Numbered from the stretch's first letter, positions 55,214-64,000 are shown. The stretch: DNA of 64,000 bases from Xenophilus sp. L33 (GCF_009765735.1 NZ_LMUW01000019.1:1-64000); one strand, 5' to 3'. Notes: generated by a model not told the origin, from the sequence alone. Translations and numbers: made by a program.

Positions 55214-56080
55214 TCAGTCGCCGAACATCTTCTGCTTGAGCTCGCGGCGCTGCTGGGCTTCGAGCGAGAGCGTGGCGGTCGGGCGGGCCAGGAGCCGGCC
55301 GACACCGATCGGCTCGCCGGTCTCGTCGCAGTAGCCGTAGTCGCCGGCGTCGATGCGCTGGATCGACTGCTCGATCTTCTTGAGCAGCTTGCGCTCGCGG
55401 TCGCGGGTGCGCAGCTCGAGAGCGTGTTCTTCCTCGATGGTGGCGCGGTCGGCCGGATCGGGCACGACGACCGTGTCTTCACGCAGGTGCTCGGTGGTCT
55501 CGCCGGCGTTCTCGAGGATGCCGCGCTTGAGCTCCTGCAGCTTCAGGCGGAAGAAGGCCATCTGCTTCTCGTTCATGTATTCCGAGTCGGGCATGGCGAT
55601 GACCTCGGCGTCGCTCAGCTCCTGGGGCGACTTGGTCTTCCAGTTGTTGACCAGCTTCGGGTCTTTCTTGACCGCGATCGGCGGCGGCGGCACCAGCGCG
55701 GTCGACGAGATCTGCACGAAGCTGGACTTGGCGGCGGTGGAGGCCACCGACTGCGCCATCGACGGCACGGTGAGCTGCGACAGCCGCGAGACGCGGCCGC
55801 CGCGGGCGGGCGCGGCCGGCGTCGGGGTGACCACGGGCGTCGCGGCGACGGGAGGAGAGGTGGTAGCGGCAGCCGTTTTTTTCATGGGACTCGTTGATGC
55901 AGGTTTGGAGGAGGGGGTGACCGCACTGGCCGCCTTGGGCTTGCCGGCGGCAGCGGCCTTCGCGGGTGGGGCGGCCTGGGACGGGACCTTGGCTGCCACG
56001 GTCTCGGCCTGCCGGGCCACCGCCGTCTTCTTGACGGCCGGCGTCGAGGCAGGCTTGGCTGGGGCAGCAGGTTTCTTCAC
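55214..56080 (-). CDS. dksA: Long DksA with single zinc-finger cysteine
   Basis: The 288-residue protein contains a DksA domain from about residue 138. DksA enters the RNA polymerase secondary channel and, with ppGpp, adjusts transcription of stable RNA and amino acid genes. The coiled-coil tip has DPADRA at 208-213, matching the essential DxxDxA. The globular part has only one of four zinc cysteines: C251, then T254, S272 and A275, i.e. CxxT-x17-SxxA. GTG 56080 is chosen because GAGGAG precedes it and the frame upstream lacks family similarity. The first 135 residues are Lys/Ala/Pro/Thr-rich and disordered in look; later Met starts (66, 108) remain possible. Confidence 0.9.
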   Translation of the reverse strand: MKKPAAPAKPASTPAVKKTAVARQAETVAAKVPSQAAPPAKAAAAGKPKAASAVTPSSKPASTSPMKKTAAATTSPPVAATPVVTPTPAAPARGGRVSRLSQLTVPSMAQSVASTAAKSSFVQISSTALVPPPPIAVKKDPKLVNNWKTKSPQELSDAEVIAMPDSEYMNEKQMAFFRLKLQELKRGILENAGETTEHLREDTVVVPDPADRATIEEEHALELRTRDRERKLLKKIEQSIQRIDAGDYGYCDETGEPIGVGRLLARPTATLSLEAQQRRELKQKMFGD

Positions 56081-56334
56081 GGTGACTGGCTCCTCGATGG
56101 ACTCGAACGCGCATTCAATGGTGTTGCGCCAGCGGCGAACCCCGGGGTTATACCCCCGAAACCCCGCCACGAACGCAGCCCGCCCTATGCCGGAAGTCAC
56201 ACTTCGCCGAAGGAAGGAGGGGTGTGGCCCCGGAACAGGCGCGCGATTGTATAGAGAGAAGCCTTCACCGGCTGTTGCAGCCGGCAAACACTGGCGATCG
56301 ATCGCTGACCCTGAAGGTCAGGGGCCCTGCCCGG
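56081..56334 (-). other. dksA upstream region
   Basis: The 254-base gap between the GTPase gene and dksA holds several palindromes. CTGACC/GGTCAG (56305-56321) lies just past the GTPase stop, GCGATCGATCGC is at 56294-56305, and CCGGCTG-TTG-CAGCCGG is at 56268-56284. On the minus strand TATACAAT at about 56250 looks like a -10, but no matching -35 was found. A dksA promoter is likely somewhere here; the hairpins may end the GTPase transcript, though without T-runs. Confidence 0.4.
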
Positions 56335-57387
56335 TCAGACCAGGCATTGGTCCAGCCCTTGTTCCAGGATGTCGCGCGGCAGGTCGATGCCGATGAAGAC
56401 CATGCGGCTCTGGCGCGCTTCGCCGTCGCCCCAGGCCGGGCCGAGGTCGCTGCCCATCAGCTGGTGAACGCCCTGGAAGATCACCTTGCGCTCGGTGCCC
56501 TTCATGTTGAGCACGCCCTTGTAGCGCAGCATGCGCGGGCCGTAGATGTTGACGATGGCGCCCAGGAAGTCTTCCAGCCGGGCCGGGTCGAAGGCGCGGT
56601 CGGCGCGGTAGACGAAGCTCTTGACGTCGTCGTCGACATGGTGGTGGTGGCCGTGGCCCTCGTGGGCGTGCGACGGATGGTCGCAGTGCTCGCCGTGCGC
56701 GTGGTCATGGTCGTGGTGGTCGTGCTCGTCTTCCTTCAGGAAGTCGGGGTCGATGTCGAGCTTGGCGTTGAGGTTGAAGCCGCGCAGGTCGAACACGTCC
56801 TTCAGCGGCACCTCGCCGAAGTGCACCTTCTGCTGCGGCGCGCGCGGATTCATGTGCTTGATGCGGTGGATCAGCGCGTCGGTCTCGTCCTCGGCCACCA
56901 GGTCGCTCTTGCTGATGAAGATCTGGTCGGCGAAGCCGACCTGGCGGCGCGCCTCCTGGCGGTCGTTGAGCTGCTGCGGCGCATGCTTGGCGTCGACCAG
57001 GGTCAGGATGGAGTCGAGCAGGTAGCTCTCGGCGATCTCGTCGTCCATGAAGAAGGTCTGGGCGACGGGGCCGGGGTCGGCCAGGCCGGTGGTCTCGATG
57101 ACGACGCGGTCGAAGTCGAGCAGGCCCTTGCGCTTCTTGGCGGCCAGCAGCTGCAGGGCCTCGCGCAGGTCTTCGCGGATGGTGCAGCAGATGCAGCCGT
57201 TGCTCATCTGGACGATCTGCTCCTTCGACTCGGTGACCAGGATGTCGCTGTCGATGTTCTCTTCGCCGAATTCGTTCTCGATCACCGCGATCTTCTGGCC
57301 GTGGGCCTCGCTGAGGATGCGCTTGAGCAGAGTGGTCTTGCCGGAGCCGAGGAAGCCGGTGAGGATGGTCGCGGGAATGAGGGCCAT
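56335..57387 (-). CDS. COG0523 (CobW/ZNG-type) GTPase, metal chaperone
   Basis: The 350-residue G3E GTPase has Walker A GFLGSGKTT (11-19), the metal motif CICC (Cys65, 67, 68), ETTGLADP and SKSD as guanine site. A His-rich stretch at about 221-250 has 15 His in 30 residues (for example HDHHDHDHAHGEH). Such proteins deliver zinc or another metal to client enzymes when it is scarce. Clients may be dksA-linked or housekeeping proteins. ATG 57387 follows GGAG. No Zur box was recognised upstream. Confidence 0.92.
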   Translation of the reverse strand: MALIPATILTGFLGSGKTTLLKRILSEAHGQKIAVIENEFGEENIDSDILVTESKEQIVQMSNGCICCTIREDLREALQLLAAKKRKGLLDFDRVVIETTGLADPGPVAQTFFMDDEIAESYLLDSILTLVDAKHAPQQLNDRQEARRQVGFADQIFISKSDLVAEDETDALIHRIKHMNPRAPQQKVHFGEVPLKDVFDLRGFNLNAKLDIDPDFLKEDEHDHHDHDHAHGEHCDHPSHAHEGHGHHHHVDDDVKSFVYRADRAFDPARLEDFLGAIVNIYGPRMLRYKGVLNMKGTERKVIFQGVHQLMGSDLGPAWGDGEARQSRMVFIGIDLPRDILEQGLDQCLV

Positions 57388-57469
57388 GGGATGCTCCGGA
57401 AATCTGGATGTCGGGAAAGGCGGAAAGTTTAGCCAGCGCGGCCCGGCCACGCTCCGGCAGGGGCAAAGC

Positions 57470-58672
57470 CTATTTGCGCACCACCAGCAGGCCTTTCAAG
57501 TATTCGCCCTCGGGAAACTCGATGGTCATCGGGTGGTCGGGCGCCGCGCCCAGGCGCTCGGCGATGAAGCCGTCGACGCCGGCGTCCAGCCCCGCCCCGG
57601 CCACGATCTTGTGGAACAGGTCGGCGCCGATGCCGCCCGAGCAGCTGAAGGTCAAGAGGTGGCCGCCGGGCTCCAGCAGCTTGAAGGCCTGGCGGTTGAT
57701 GTCCTTGTAGGCGCGGGCGGCGCGCTCGGCGTGGGCCACGGTCGGCGCGAACTTCGGCGGGTCGAGCACGATCGCGTCGAAGCGGCGGCCTTCGTCCACG
57801 AAGCGGCGCAAGGTGGCGTTGACGTCGGCGTCGAGGAATTCGGCGGTCGCGCCCTCGAAGCCGTTGAGCGCCAGGTTGGCCCGCGCCTGCGCCAGCGCCG
57901 GCAGCGACGAATCGATCGACACCACTTCGGCACCGGCCAGCGCGTCGGCCGCGCGCAGGCCGGCGAGCGCCGCCACGGTGAAGCCGCCGGTGTAGCAGAA
58001 GCAGTTGAGCACGCGACGGAAGCGCCGCCGCTCGGCCAGCTCGGCGAAGCGGCGCCGGCTGTCGCGCTGGTCGAGGTAGAAGCCGGTCTTGTGGCCGGTG
58101 GCGATGTCCAGGCCGAGCCGCCAGCCGTGCTCCTGGATCGACAGCGCGGTCGGGCCGTCGCCGCGCAGCCAGCCGGTGCGGGGCTTCAGGCCTTCGCGCT
58201 CGCGGCCGCTGGCGTCGGAGCGCTCGTAGAGCTTCGCGAGGCCGGTGGCCGCCAGCAGCGCATCGGCCAGCGCGTCGCGCCAGCGCTCGACGCCGGCCGA
58301 GAGGAATTGCGCCACCAGCGTGTCGCCGTAGCGGTCGACGATCAGCCCTGGCAGGCCGTCGGCCTCGCCGTGGACCAGCCGCTGGCCGTCGCTCGGCAGG
58401 TCGAACAGCGCGCGCGCCGCCACCGCCGCCGCCACGCGGGCCGCGAAGAAGCCGGCGTCGATGCGCTGGGCCTCGTCGAAGCTCCAGGCACGGGCGCGGA
58501 TCTTCGAATGCGGGCTGAAGGCGGCCCAGGCCAGGAAGCGGCCGTCGTCCGATTCGATGCGCACCGTCTCGCCGGCATCGCCGCCGCCCTTGGCGATCGC
58601 CGATTCGAAGACCCAGGGATGGCGGCGCAGCAGCGAGCGCTCTTTCCCGGCGCGCAGGCGCAGCAGCTTCAT
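57470..58672 (-). CDS. rlmI: RlmI-type class I rRNA (cytosine-C5) methyltransferase
   Basis: The 400-residue enzyme has an N-terminal PUA domain (MKLLRLRAGKERSLLRRHPWVF), a middle RlmI-like part and a C-terminal SAM domain with LNCFCYTGGFTVAAL, VSIDSS and the motif LDPPKF. The late CSGG contains the Cys usually involved in catalysis. RlmI methylates C1962 of 23S rRNA in E. coli. The similarity is to the family; the exact base is inferred. The ATG overlaps the xerC stop (ATGA). Confidence 0.85.
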   Translation of the reverse strand: MKLLRLRAGKERSLLRRHPWVFESAIAKGGGDAGETVRIESDDGRFLAWAAFSPHSKIRARAWSFDEAQRIDAGFFAARVAAAVAARALFDLPSDGQRLVHGEADGLPGLIVDRYGDTLVAQFLSAGVERWRDALADALLAATGLAKLYERSDASGREREGLKPRTGWLRGDGPTALSIQEHGWRLGLDIATGHKTGFYLDQRDSRRRFAELAERRRFRRVLNCFCYTGGFTVAALAGLRAADALAGAEVVSIDSSLPALAQARANLALNGFEGATAEFLDADVNATLRRFVDEGRRFDAIVLDPPKFAPTVAHAERAARAYKDINRQAFKLLEPGGHLLTFSCSGGIGADLFHKIVAGAGLDAGVDGFIAERLGAAPDHPMTIEFPEGEYLKGLLVVRK

Positions 58673-59700
58673 GAGGTTCCGTTCTTGCGCCGCGCCGCGG
58701 CGGGCGCGGTCGCGGTTTCGTCGTCTTCGCGCGACCGGGCGCGCGGATGCGCGGCGTCGTAGGCCTTGGCCAGGTGCTGGAAGTCGAGCCGGGTGTAGAC
58801 CTGGGTGGTCGAGATGTTGGCGTGGCCGAGCAGCTCCTGCACGCCGCGCAGGTCGCTGCTCGACTGCAGCAGGTGGCTGGCGAACGAGTGGCGCAGCATG
58901 TGCGGATGCACCGGCGCGTTCAGGCCGGCGTCCAGGCTGCGCCGGCGCAGCTGCTGCCAGACCGACTGCGGCGAGAAGCGGTTGCCGTTGCGGCCGATGA
59001 AGAGCGCGGCGGCGCCGGCCGGGTCGCGCAGTCGCGCCGCCTCCAGCGCCGGGCACTGGCCGCGCACCGCGATCCAGGCACGGAGCGCCGCCATCGCCTG
59101 CGTGCCGACCGGCACGATGCGCCGCTTGCTGCCCTTGCCGAGCACGTGCGCATCGGCGGCGTCGAGGTCGATCCAGCCGCGGGCGCTGCCGCTTGCGACG
59201 AGGTCGAGGCCGGTCAGTTCGCTCACGCGCAGGCCGCAGCCGTAGAGCAACTCGACGATGGCCCGGTCGCGCGCCTCGGTCCACGGATCGGCATCGGCGT
59301 CGCGATGGTCGGCCAGCCGCACCGCATCGTCGACCGCCAGCGCCTTCGGCAGCGGCCGGGCCGCCTTGGGTGCGCGCACGTCCTGCACCGGGTTGGCGCC
59401 GATGCCGCCTTCGTTGCCGAGCCAGCGATAGAAGCTGCGCCAGCACGAAAGCACCAGCGCGATGCCGCGCGATTCGCGGCCGGCGCCGTGCAGCTGGGCC
59501 ATCCAGCGCCGCACGTGGGCGGTCTGCACGCGCTCCAGCGTGAGGCCGGCGGCGGCGGCGTTGTGCAGCAGCGTGTCGAGATGGAAGGCGTAGAGCTCGA
59601 CCGTGCGCGCGGCCAGCCGACGCTCGACGCGCACGTGGTCCAGGTAACGCGCGATCAGCGCCTGGCCGGCGGACGGCGGCGCGTCAGTGGAGGTAGCCAT
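58669..59700 (-). CDS. xerC: Tyrosine recombinase XerC
   Basis: The 343-residue recombinase resolves chromosome dimers at dif with XerD. Catalytic residues are Arg158 (GCGLRVSEL), Lys189 (LGKGSKRR), His267/Arg270 (HMLRHSF), His293 (LGHANIS) and the nucleophile Tyr302 (VYTRLD). It is longer than E. coli XerC (298) by extra segments around 165-230 and at the end. ATG 59700 is used; ATG 59709 is possible. Its start overlaps the YdcF-like gene by 17 bases. dapF-DUF484-xerC order is the classical arrangement, with one gene inserted here. Confidence 0.95.
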   Translation of the reverse strand: MATSTDAPPSAGQALIARYLDHVRVERRLAARTVELYAFHLDTLLHNAAAAGLTLERVQTAHVRRWMAQLHGAGRESRGIALVLSCWRSFYRWLGNEGGIGANPVQDVRAPKAARPLPKALAVDDAVRLADHRDADADPWTEARDRAIVELLYGCGLRVSELTGLDLVASGSARGWIDLDAADAHVLGKGSKRRIVPVGTQAMAALRAWIAVRGQCPALEAARLRDPAGAAALFIGRNGNRFSPQSVWQQLRRRSLDAGLNAPVHPHMLRHSFASHLLQSSSDLRGVQELLGHANISTTQVYTRLDFQHLAKAYDAAHPRARSREDDETATAPAAARRKNGTS

Positions 59701-60301
59701 GGACACCATTGTTGACGATCGCGAGCGGCTCCCGCAAAGCGCCCTTGAAGGCCATGCCCCAGTCGCGCCAGCAGGAGGTGGCGGCGGCTGCGTATTGCAC
59801 CTCGAAGGCGCGGTCGAAGCCGCTCGCATGGGCCAGCCGCTCGGCGCGCCAGAGGTGGTAAGGCTCGGTCACGATCACCACGCGCTTGACGCCGGCGGCT
59901 TCCAGCAGCGGCCGAGACAGGGCCAGGTTCTCGCGCGTGCTGGAAGATTCCTTCTCCAGCAGCAGCGGCCCGGTCCAGCCCGCGGCGCGGGCGTGGCGCT
60001 GCATCTCCTCGGCCTCGTTGCGACCGTCTTCCCAGTCGTCGCCGCCGCTCAGCACCAGCAGGCGCACGAGGCCGGCGCGGCCCAGCGCCAGGCCTTCGTC
60101 GACCCGGCCGGTGAGGCAGGGATTGGGCTTGCCGTCCCGGTAGGCGCGGTTGCCGAGCACCAGCGCCGCGTCGGCCGGCTGCGGCGGCGGTTGCGCGAGG
60201 CGCTGCAACGCGTCGTGCCAGACCATCGCGTGGATCGCCGCGTAGCCGGCCACCAGCACCAGCACGCCGGCCAAGACGAGCCGGCGCAGCCGCGGGCTCA
60301 A
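59684..60301 (-). CDS. YdcF/SanA-like (DUF218) membrane protein
   Basis: The 205-residue protein has an N-terminal membrane helix (about 8-28: LVLAGVLVLVAGYAAIHAM) and a DUF218 domain with ALVLGNRAYRDGKPN, LLVLSGG and EKESSSTRENL, then VIVTEPYHLWRAERL. SanA- and YdcF-type proteins are implicated in envelope integrity. The gene stands between DUF484 and xerC, 4 bases after the former. Confidence 0.86.
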   Translation of the reverse strand: MSPRLRRLVLAGVLVLVAGYAAIHAMVWHDALQRLAQPPPQPADAALVLGNRAYRDGKPNPCLTGRVDEGLALGRAGLVRLLVLSGGDDWEDGRNEAEEMQRHARAAGWTGPLLLEKESSSTRENLALSRPLLEAAGVKRVVIVTEPYHLWRAERLAHASGFDRAFEVQYAAAATSCWRDWGMAFKGALREPLAIVNNGVHGYLH

Positions 60302-60305
60302 GAAA

Positions 60306-60998
60306 TCACGGCCGCAGGCGCGACAGCGCGCCGGAGGCCAGTTCGGCGATGCGTTCCAGGAAGTCGGTCCCCATCTCGGCGTTGAAGCGATGGGCGTCGG
60401 GCGAGGCCAGCACCAGGAGGCCGAAGGCCGGCGTCTCGGGCGTGTCGCGCAGCGGGATCAGCGCGATCGACACCGCCGCATGCGGCTCGGGCAGCCAGCC
60501 CGAGGCCTCGAAGCCGGCGTTCAGGCCGCAATACGGCGCGCTGAGCGAGGTGGAGAGCGCCTTGACGTCGTCGCTGACCCATTGCGCCCAGGGTTCGTTC
60601 ATGTAGGCGCCATCGCAGTCCCAGACCTTGATCGCGGTCTGGGGCACCAGGAACAGCGACTGCAGGTCGGCCGCGATCTGGGTCGGCAGGGCGCGCGGGT
60701 CGCGGGTGCTCAGGAGGCCGCGGGTCCAGCGCAGCAGCCGGTCGGCGGTGACCACGTTCTCGGTGCCGTGGCGGACCATGTCCATCACGCGGTGCTCGAG
60801 CGCCTTGATCTTCTCGCGCAGCATCTCGGCCTGGCGCTCCTGCAGGCTGACGGCCCGGTTGCCGTGCGGGCTGGTGAGCTGCACCTGGCCCAGCAGCTGG
60901 GCGTGGCGCTCGAAGAAGTCGGGCGTGTTCGCCAGGTAGTTGGCGATGTCGTCTTCGGTGATCGGATTCATGGCGTTGTGATTTTCGAAATGGTTCAT
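60306..60998 (-). CDS. DUF484 family protein (YigA-like)
   Basis: The 230-residue protein has a helical N-terminus ([20 protein letters not shown]) and a C-terminal GAF-like part. ATG 60998 overlaps the dapF stop (ATGA); Met10 at 60971 is a second candidate. DUF484 genes lie between dapF and xerC in many Proteobacteria. The function is not established. Confidence 0.9.
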   Translation of the reverse strand: MNHFENHNAMNPITEDDIANYLANTPDFFERHAQLLGQVQLTSPHGNRAVSLQERQAEMLREKIKALEHRVMDMVRHGTENVVTADRLLRWTRGLLSTRDPRALPTQIAADLQSLFLVPQTAIKVWDCDGAYMNEPWAQWVSDDVKALSTSLSAPYCGLNAGFEASGWLPEPHAAVSIALIPLRDTPETPAFGLLVLASPDAHRFNAEMGTDFLERIAELASGALSRLRP

Positions 60999-61870
60999 GA
61001 CGCTTCGGGCACCTCGATGTCGCCTTCGAACACGGTGACGGCCGGGCCGGTCATGCGCACCGGGGCGCCCCCGCCGGCCCATTCGATGGTCAGCACGCCG
61101 CCATGGGTCTGGACGTCGACCCGCGAATCCAGCAGGCCGAAGCGGATGCCCGCGACCACCGCGGCGCAGGCGCCGGTGCCGCAGGCCAGCGTCTCGCCGG
61201 CGCCGCGCTCGAACACCCGCAGCTTGATGTGCGAGCGGTCGAGCACCTGCATGAAGCCGGCGTTGACCCGCTGCGGAAAGCGCGGGTGATGCTCGATCAG
61301 CGGGCCCTGGCTGGCGACCGGCGCCGCCTCGACATCGGCCACGATCTGCACCGCGTGCGGATTGCCCATCGACAGCACGCCGAGCGTGACGATCGGGCTG
61401 TCGGCGTGGGTGTCCAGCGCCAGCCGCCAGGCCTGCCAGTCGCCTTCCGGCTGCGGGTCGAGGCCGGCGGTGTCGAAAGGCACACGGGCCGGCTCGAAGA
61501 CCGGCGCGCCCATGTCGACCGTCACCCGGCCGTCGGCGCCCATGCGCGGCTCGATCACGCCCGACAGGGTCTGCACCCGCACCGCGTCCTTGGTGGTGAG
61601 GCCGCGCTCGCGCACGAAGCGCATGAAGCAGCGCGCGCCGTTGCCGCACTGCTCGACCTCGCCGCCGTCGGCGTTGTGGATCACGTACTGGAAGTCGACG
61701 CCCTCGGCCGGCGACGGCCGCACCGACAGGATCTGGTCGGCGCCGACGCCGAAATGCCGATCGCCCAGGAAACGGTATTGCGCCTCGCTCAGGCCGAGCG
61801 GGCCGCGGGTCTCGTCCAGCACGACGAAGTCGTTGCCGGCGCCCTGCATCTTGGTGAAGCGGATTCGCAT
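60995..61870 (-). CDS. dapF: Diaminopimelate epimerase
   Basis: The 291-residue enzyme turns LL-DAP into meso-DAP for peptidoglycan and lysine. The two catalytic cysteines are Cys75 (EQCGNGARC) and Cys230 ([10 protein letters not shown]). It starts [20 protein letters not shown], the hallmark of the family. It supplies MurE (46.4-47.9 kb) with its substrate. Confidence 0.97.
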   Translation of the reverse strand: MRIRFTKMQGAGNDFVVLDETRGPLGLSEAQYRFLGDRHFGVGADQILSVRPSPAEGVDFQYVIHNADGGEVEQCGNGARCFMRFVRERGLTTKDAVRVQTLSGVIEPRMGADGRVTVDMGAPVFEPARVPFDTAGLDPQPEGDWQAWRLALDTHADSPIVTLGVLSMGNPHAVQIVADVEAAPVASQGPLIEHHPRFPQRVNAGFMQVLDRSHIKLRVFERGAGETLACGTGACAAVVAGIRFGLLDSRVDVQTHGGVLTIEWAGGGAPVRMTGPAVTVFEGDIEVPEAS

Positions 61871-61901
61871 CGGGCGATTATCCGCTGCGAGGTGAGCGCC
61901 T

Positions 61902-62450
61902 TCAGAACCTGCGGTTGTAGGTGAAGATCAATGCAGCGCTGCCCAGCACGCCGATCTGCACCGCGTCGTTCGGCGTGATCCGATAGCCGACCGCCGGGAT
62001 GATGCCGAGGCCGAAGCCGTCGTGGTTGAAAGGCACCTTGTTGGCGTACTGGTCCTTGTAGCCGTAGATGATGCCGCCCGAGAGCTTCGCGTAGAAGCGC
62101 GTGTTCCAGAGGTTGTTCCAGGTGTAGCCGTAGTAGGCGTAGGCCGAGGGCTGGCCGAAGGAATTCTGGAAGGCCGAGAAGCCCCACATGAAGTTGTCGG
62201 CCTGCTCGCGCTCGATGCCGAGCAGGTAGACGTGCTTGTGCGCGTCCTCGTTGCTCCAGTGGTAGGCGAAGGGGCCGACGACCAGCTCCCAGGAGGCCTT
62301 GGCGTCGGGATCGATCAGCGGCGGCGTGGGCTGGACTGTCGCGGCGGGCGCAGCGGAGGTCGCGGGAGCCTGGGCATCCTCGGCATGGGCCAAGGGCGAG
62401 GTCAGGCCGATCAGGGCACTGGCGAGGGCTGCGCAGGTACGAGGATTCAT
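61902..62450 (-). CDS. PagP-like outer-membrane beta-barrel protein
   Basis: The 182-residue protein has a signal peptide ([26 protein letters not shown]), an Ala/Pro-rich spacer, and from about 50 a barrel with strands like PagP, the lipid A palmitoyl transferase ([22 protein letters not shown] aligns with the PagP core when read in parts). PagP uses His, Asp and Ser; here a His is in FAYHWS, but Asp-Ser is replaced by Asn-Ser. So palmitoyl transfer is uncertain. The C-terminus ends in Phe (YNRRF), as expected for a Bam-assembled barrel. Confidence 0.72.
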   Translation of the reverse strand: MNPRTCAALASALIGLTSPLAHAEDAQAPATSAAPAATVQPTPPLIDPDAKASWELVVGPFAYHWSNEDAHKHVYLLGIEREQADNFMWGFSAFQNSFGQPSAYAYYGYTWNNLWNTRFYAKLSGGIIYGYKDQYANKVPFNHDGFGLGIIPAVGYRITPNDAVQIGVLGSAALIFTYNRRF

Positions 62451-62500
62451 CGGGCTTCCAAATTGACTTTGGCGGGGATTTTGCCTTGGTTCGCTACCGC

Positions 62501-63475
62501 TCATACCCAGCCGGCGCGCCGGAAGCGGTAGTACAGGTAGCCGCAGAAGACGACGATCAGGGCCAGCGCCACCGGGTAGCCGTAGCGCCAGTGCAGTTCG
62601 GGCATGTGCTCGAAGTTCATGCCCCAGATGCCGGCGAAGGCGGTGCAGACCGCGAAGATCGCGGCCCAGGCGGCCAGGCGCTTGGTGACCTCGTTGTCCT
62701 CGATCGTGACCATCGAGAGGTTGACGCTGATCGCGGTGCCGATCGTGTCGCGGATCGCGTCGAGCGACGAATTGATGCGCCCGAGGTGGTCGAGCACGTC
62801 GCGGAAATACTCCTGCGAGCCGATGCAGATCTGCGGCACCCGGCCGCCGTGCAGCTTGCCGGTGCCCTCCAGCAGCGGCGCGACCGCATGCTTGACCACG
62901 GTCAGCCGACGCTTGAGTTCATAGAGCCGGCGCACGTTCTCGCGCGCCTGGCCCTTGTCGAAGATGCGCTGCTCGATCTCCTCCAGCTCGACCTCGAGCG
63001 CATCGATGATCGGGAAGTAGCGGTCGACCACCGCGTCCATCACGGCATAGAGCACGTAGCCCGGGCCGTTGCGCAGCAGCTCGGGCTCGCGCTCGCAGCG
63101 CTGGCGCACCTCCTTGAAGCCCTGCTGGCTGCGGTTGCGCACCGACAGCACGTAGTTGCGGCCGACGAAGACGTCGACCTCGCCGACGCCGCCGTCGCCC
63201 TGGTCGAGGCCGTCGGCCGCCAAGAGGTGCATCACCACGAAGAGCGAGTCGCCGTATTCCTCGACCTTGGGGCGCTGGTGGCCGTGCTGGGCGTCCTCGA
63301 TCGCCAACGGATGGAGGTCGAATTCCTCCTGCAGCTCGGCAAGCTCTTCGGCGGTGGCGTCGTGCAGCGCCACCCAGACGAAGCAGCCCGGGCGCGACAG
63401 GTAGTCGCTGATGTCGGGCACCGGGATGTCGGCGAGCTTGATGCCGTCCTGGTAGACGACGCAGTTGATCAGCAT
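62501..63475 (-). CDS. corA: CorA-type magnesium/cobalt transporter
   Basis: The 324-residue protein has a cytoplasmic alpha/beta funnel and two C-terminal helices. The pore signature GMN occurs in GIWGMNFEHMPEL, with the periplasmic loop after it and a basic end (RFRRAGWV). The long helix (about 150-250) has the expected Glu-rich heptads. It mediates Mg2+ uptake in homologues. Confidence 0.95.
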   Translation of the reverse strand: MLINCVVYQDGIKLADIPVPDISDYLSRPGCFVWVALHDATAEELAELQEEFDLHPLAIEDAQHGHQRPKVEEYGDSLFVVMHLLAADGLDQGDGGVGEVDVFVGRNYVLSVRNRSQQGFKEVRQRCEREPELLRNGPGYVLYAVMDAVVDRYFPIIDALEVELEEIEQRIFDKGQARENVRRLYELKRRLTVVKHAVAPLLEGTGKLHGGRVPQICIGSQEYFRDVLDHLGRINSSLDAIRDTIGTAISVNLSMVTIEDNEVTKRLAAWAAIFAVCTAFAGIWGMNFEHMPELHWRYGYPVALALIVVFCGYLYYRFRRAGWV

Positions 63476-63530
63476 GCGTGGGACCGTGAAAAGGGCGCCC
63501 GATCTTGCCACGGGCGCGTGGCCGCCGGGC

Positions 63531-64000
63531 TCAGGCCTCCGGCGCCCTGCCCTGGCCCTGCGCCGCGCTCCAGCGCTGCAGCAACGGACCGATGATGTCG
63601 ACCGGCAGCGGGAAGACGATGGTCGAGTTCTTGTCGGCGGCAATGACGGTCAGCGTCTCCAGGTAGCGCAGCTGCAGCGCCTGCGGATGGCGTCCCAGGA
63701 TCTCCGCCGCCTCGGCCAGCTTGACCGAGGACTGCAGCTCGCCCTCGGCGTGGATCACCTTGGCGCGCCGCTCGCGCTCGGCCTCGGCCTGGCGGGCGAT
63801 CGCCCGCACCATGTTGTCGTTCAGGTCGACGTGCTTGATCTCGACATTGGTGACCTTGATGCCCCAGAGGTCGGTCTGGGCCGCGAGGATCTTCTGGATG
63901 TCGAGGTTCAGCCGCTCGCGCTCGGCCAGCAGGTCGTCCAGTTCGTGCTTGCCGAGCACCGCACGCAAGGTGGTCTGGGCCAGCTGGCTGGTGGCTTCCA
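63531..64000 (-). CDS. SPFH/stomatin-like (slipin) protein, C-terminal part
   Basis: The frame enters from the right edge, so only the last 155 residues or so are present. The part reads [40 protein letters not shown] sequence typical of the band-7 domain end, then a coiled-coil [19 protein letters not shown] and a C-terminal helix before the tail. Slipins are membrane-anchored and form oligomers; they often pair with a NfeD protease, which would lie outside the window. It lies 55 bases before corA in the same direction. Confidence 0.88.
   Translation of the reverse strand, partial: EATSQLAQTTLRAVLGKHELDDLLAERERLNLDIQKILAAQTDLWGIKVTNVEIKHVDLNDNMVRAIARQAEAERERRAKVIHAEGELQSSVKLAEAAEILGRHPQALQLRYLETLTVIAADKNSTIVFPLPVDIIGPLLQRWSAAQGQGRAPEA

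Noticed and set aside
56221..56284. Hairpin CCGGCTG/CAGCCGG as a Rho-independent terminator
   Set aside because: No T-run follows in either direction; kept only as a note in the dksA upstream region.

Overview
The window is about 64 kb of ordinary bacterial chromosome: very GC-rich, tightly packed, and made almost entirely of conserved housekeeping genes. Gene content and order point to a betaproteobacterium of the Burkholderiales, most like Comamonadaceae such as Variovorax. The supporting signs are an AK-rich H1-like histone, accB-accC-prmA-DUF3426 in a row, a dcw cluster without murB, lpxC right after ftsZ, a long single-cysteine DksA, and hslVU next to a STAS protein. I inferred the genus from protein recognition, not from a search. 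I see no rRNA, tRNA, insertion sequence, prophage or CRISPR array.

Layout. 1-4.0 kb: tail of a small zinc-ribbon protein, a pilS/pilR-type two-component pair, and ampD. 4.0-9.3 kb: class Ia ribonucleotide reductase nrdA and nrdB behind a duplicated NrdR-type promoter, then the histone-like gene with a strong terminator. 9.3-16.6 kb (minus strand): accB-accC-prmA-DUF3426-sugar kinase, then a TlpA-type thioredoxin, an unknown protein and a hydrolase. 16.6-18.5 kb: mpl and a cupin. 18.5-22.5 kb (minus): rodA, tldD and aroG. The aroG leader encodes an aromatic-rich peptide followed by a terminator hairpin. 22.6-27.7 kb: esterase, RNase II-type nuclease, TonB-like protein, aroE, mtgA. 27.7-32.5 kb: a hydrolase/LysR divergent pair, two phospholipid-synthesis-like membrane enzymes, and ruvC.

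32.5-51.5 kb (minus) is a complete division and cell wall cluster: mraZ-rsmH-ftsL-ftsI-murE-murF-mraY-murD-ftsW-murG-murC-ddl-ftsQ-ftsA-ftsZ-lpxC. Most stop and start codons overlap. It is driven from a promoter at about 51.46-51.49 kb that carries four boxes at 10-bp period, as expected for MraZ autoregulation. Together with ampD, mpl (muropeptide recycling), mtgA and rodA, much of the window serves peptidoglycan synthesis and recycling. 51.6-57.4 kb (minus): hslV-hslU, a STAS protein, dksA and a COG0523 GTPase. 57.5-64 kb (minus): an RlmI-type methyltransferase, xerC, a YdcF protein, DUF484, dapF, a PagP-like barrel, corA and the end of a slipin.

The least routine signals are regulatory or are insertions in known enzymes. 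They are the aroG attenuator (19.65-19.86 kb), the tandem NrdR promoter unit (4202-4266), the repeat-rich nrdA-nrdB gap, an acidic repeat-bearing insert in MurD, an 80-residue insert in a PlsC-type acyltransferase, and a DksA with one of the four usual zinc cysteines beside a metal-chaperone GTPase. I found no wholly new multigene system.
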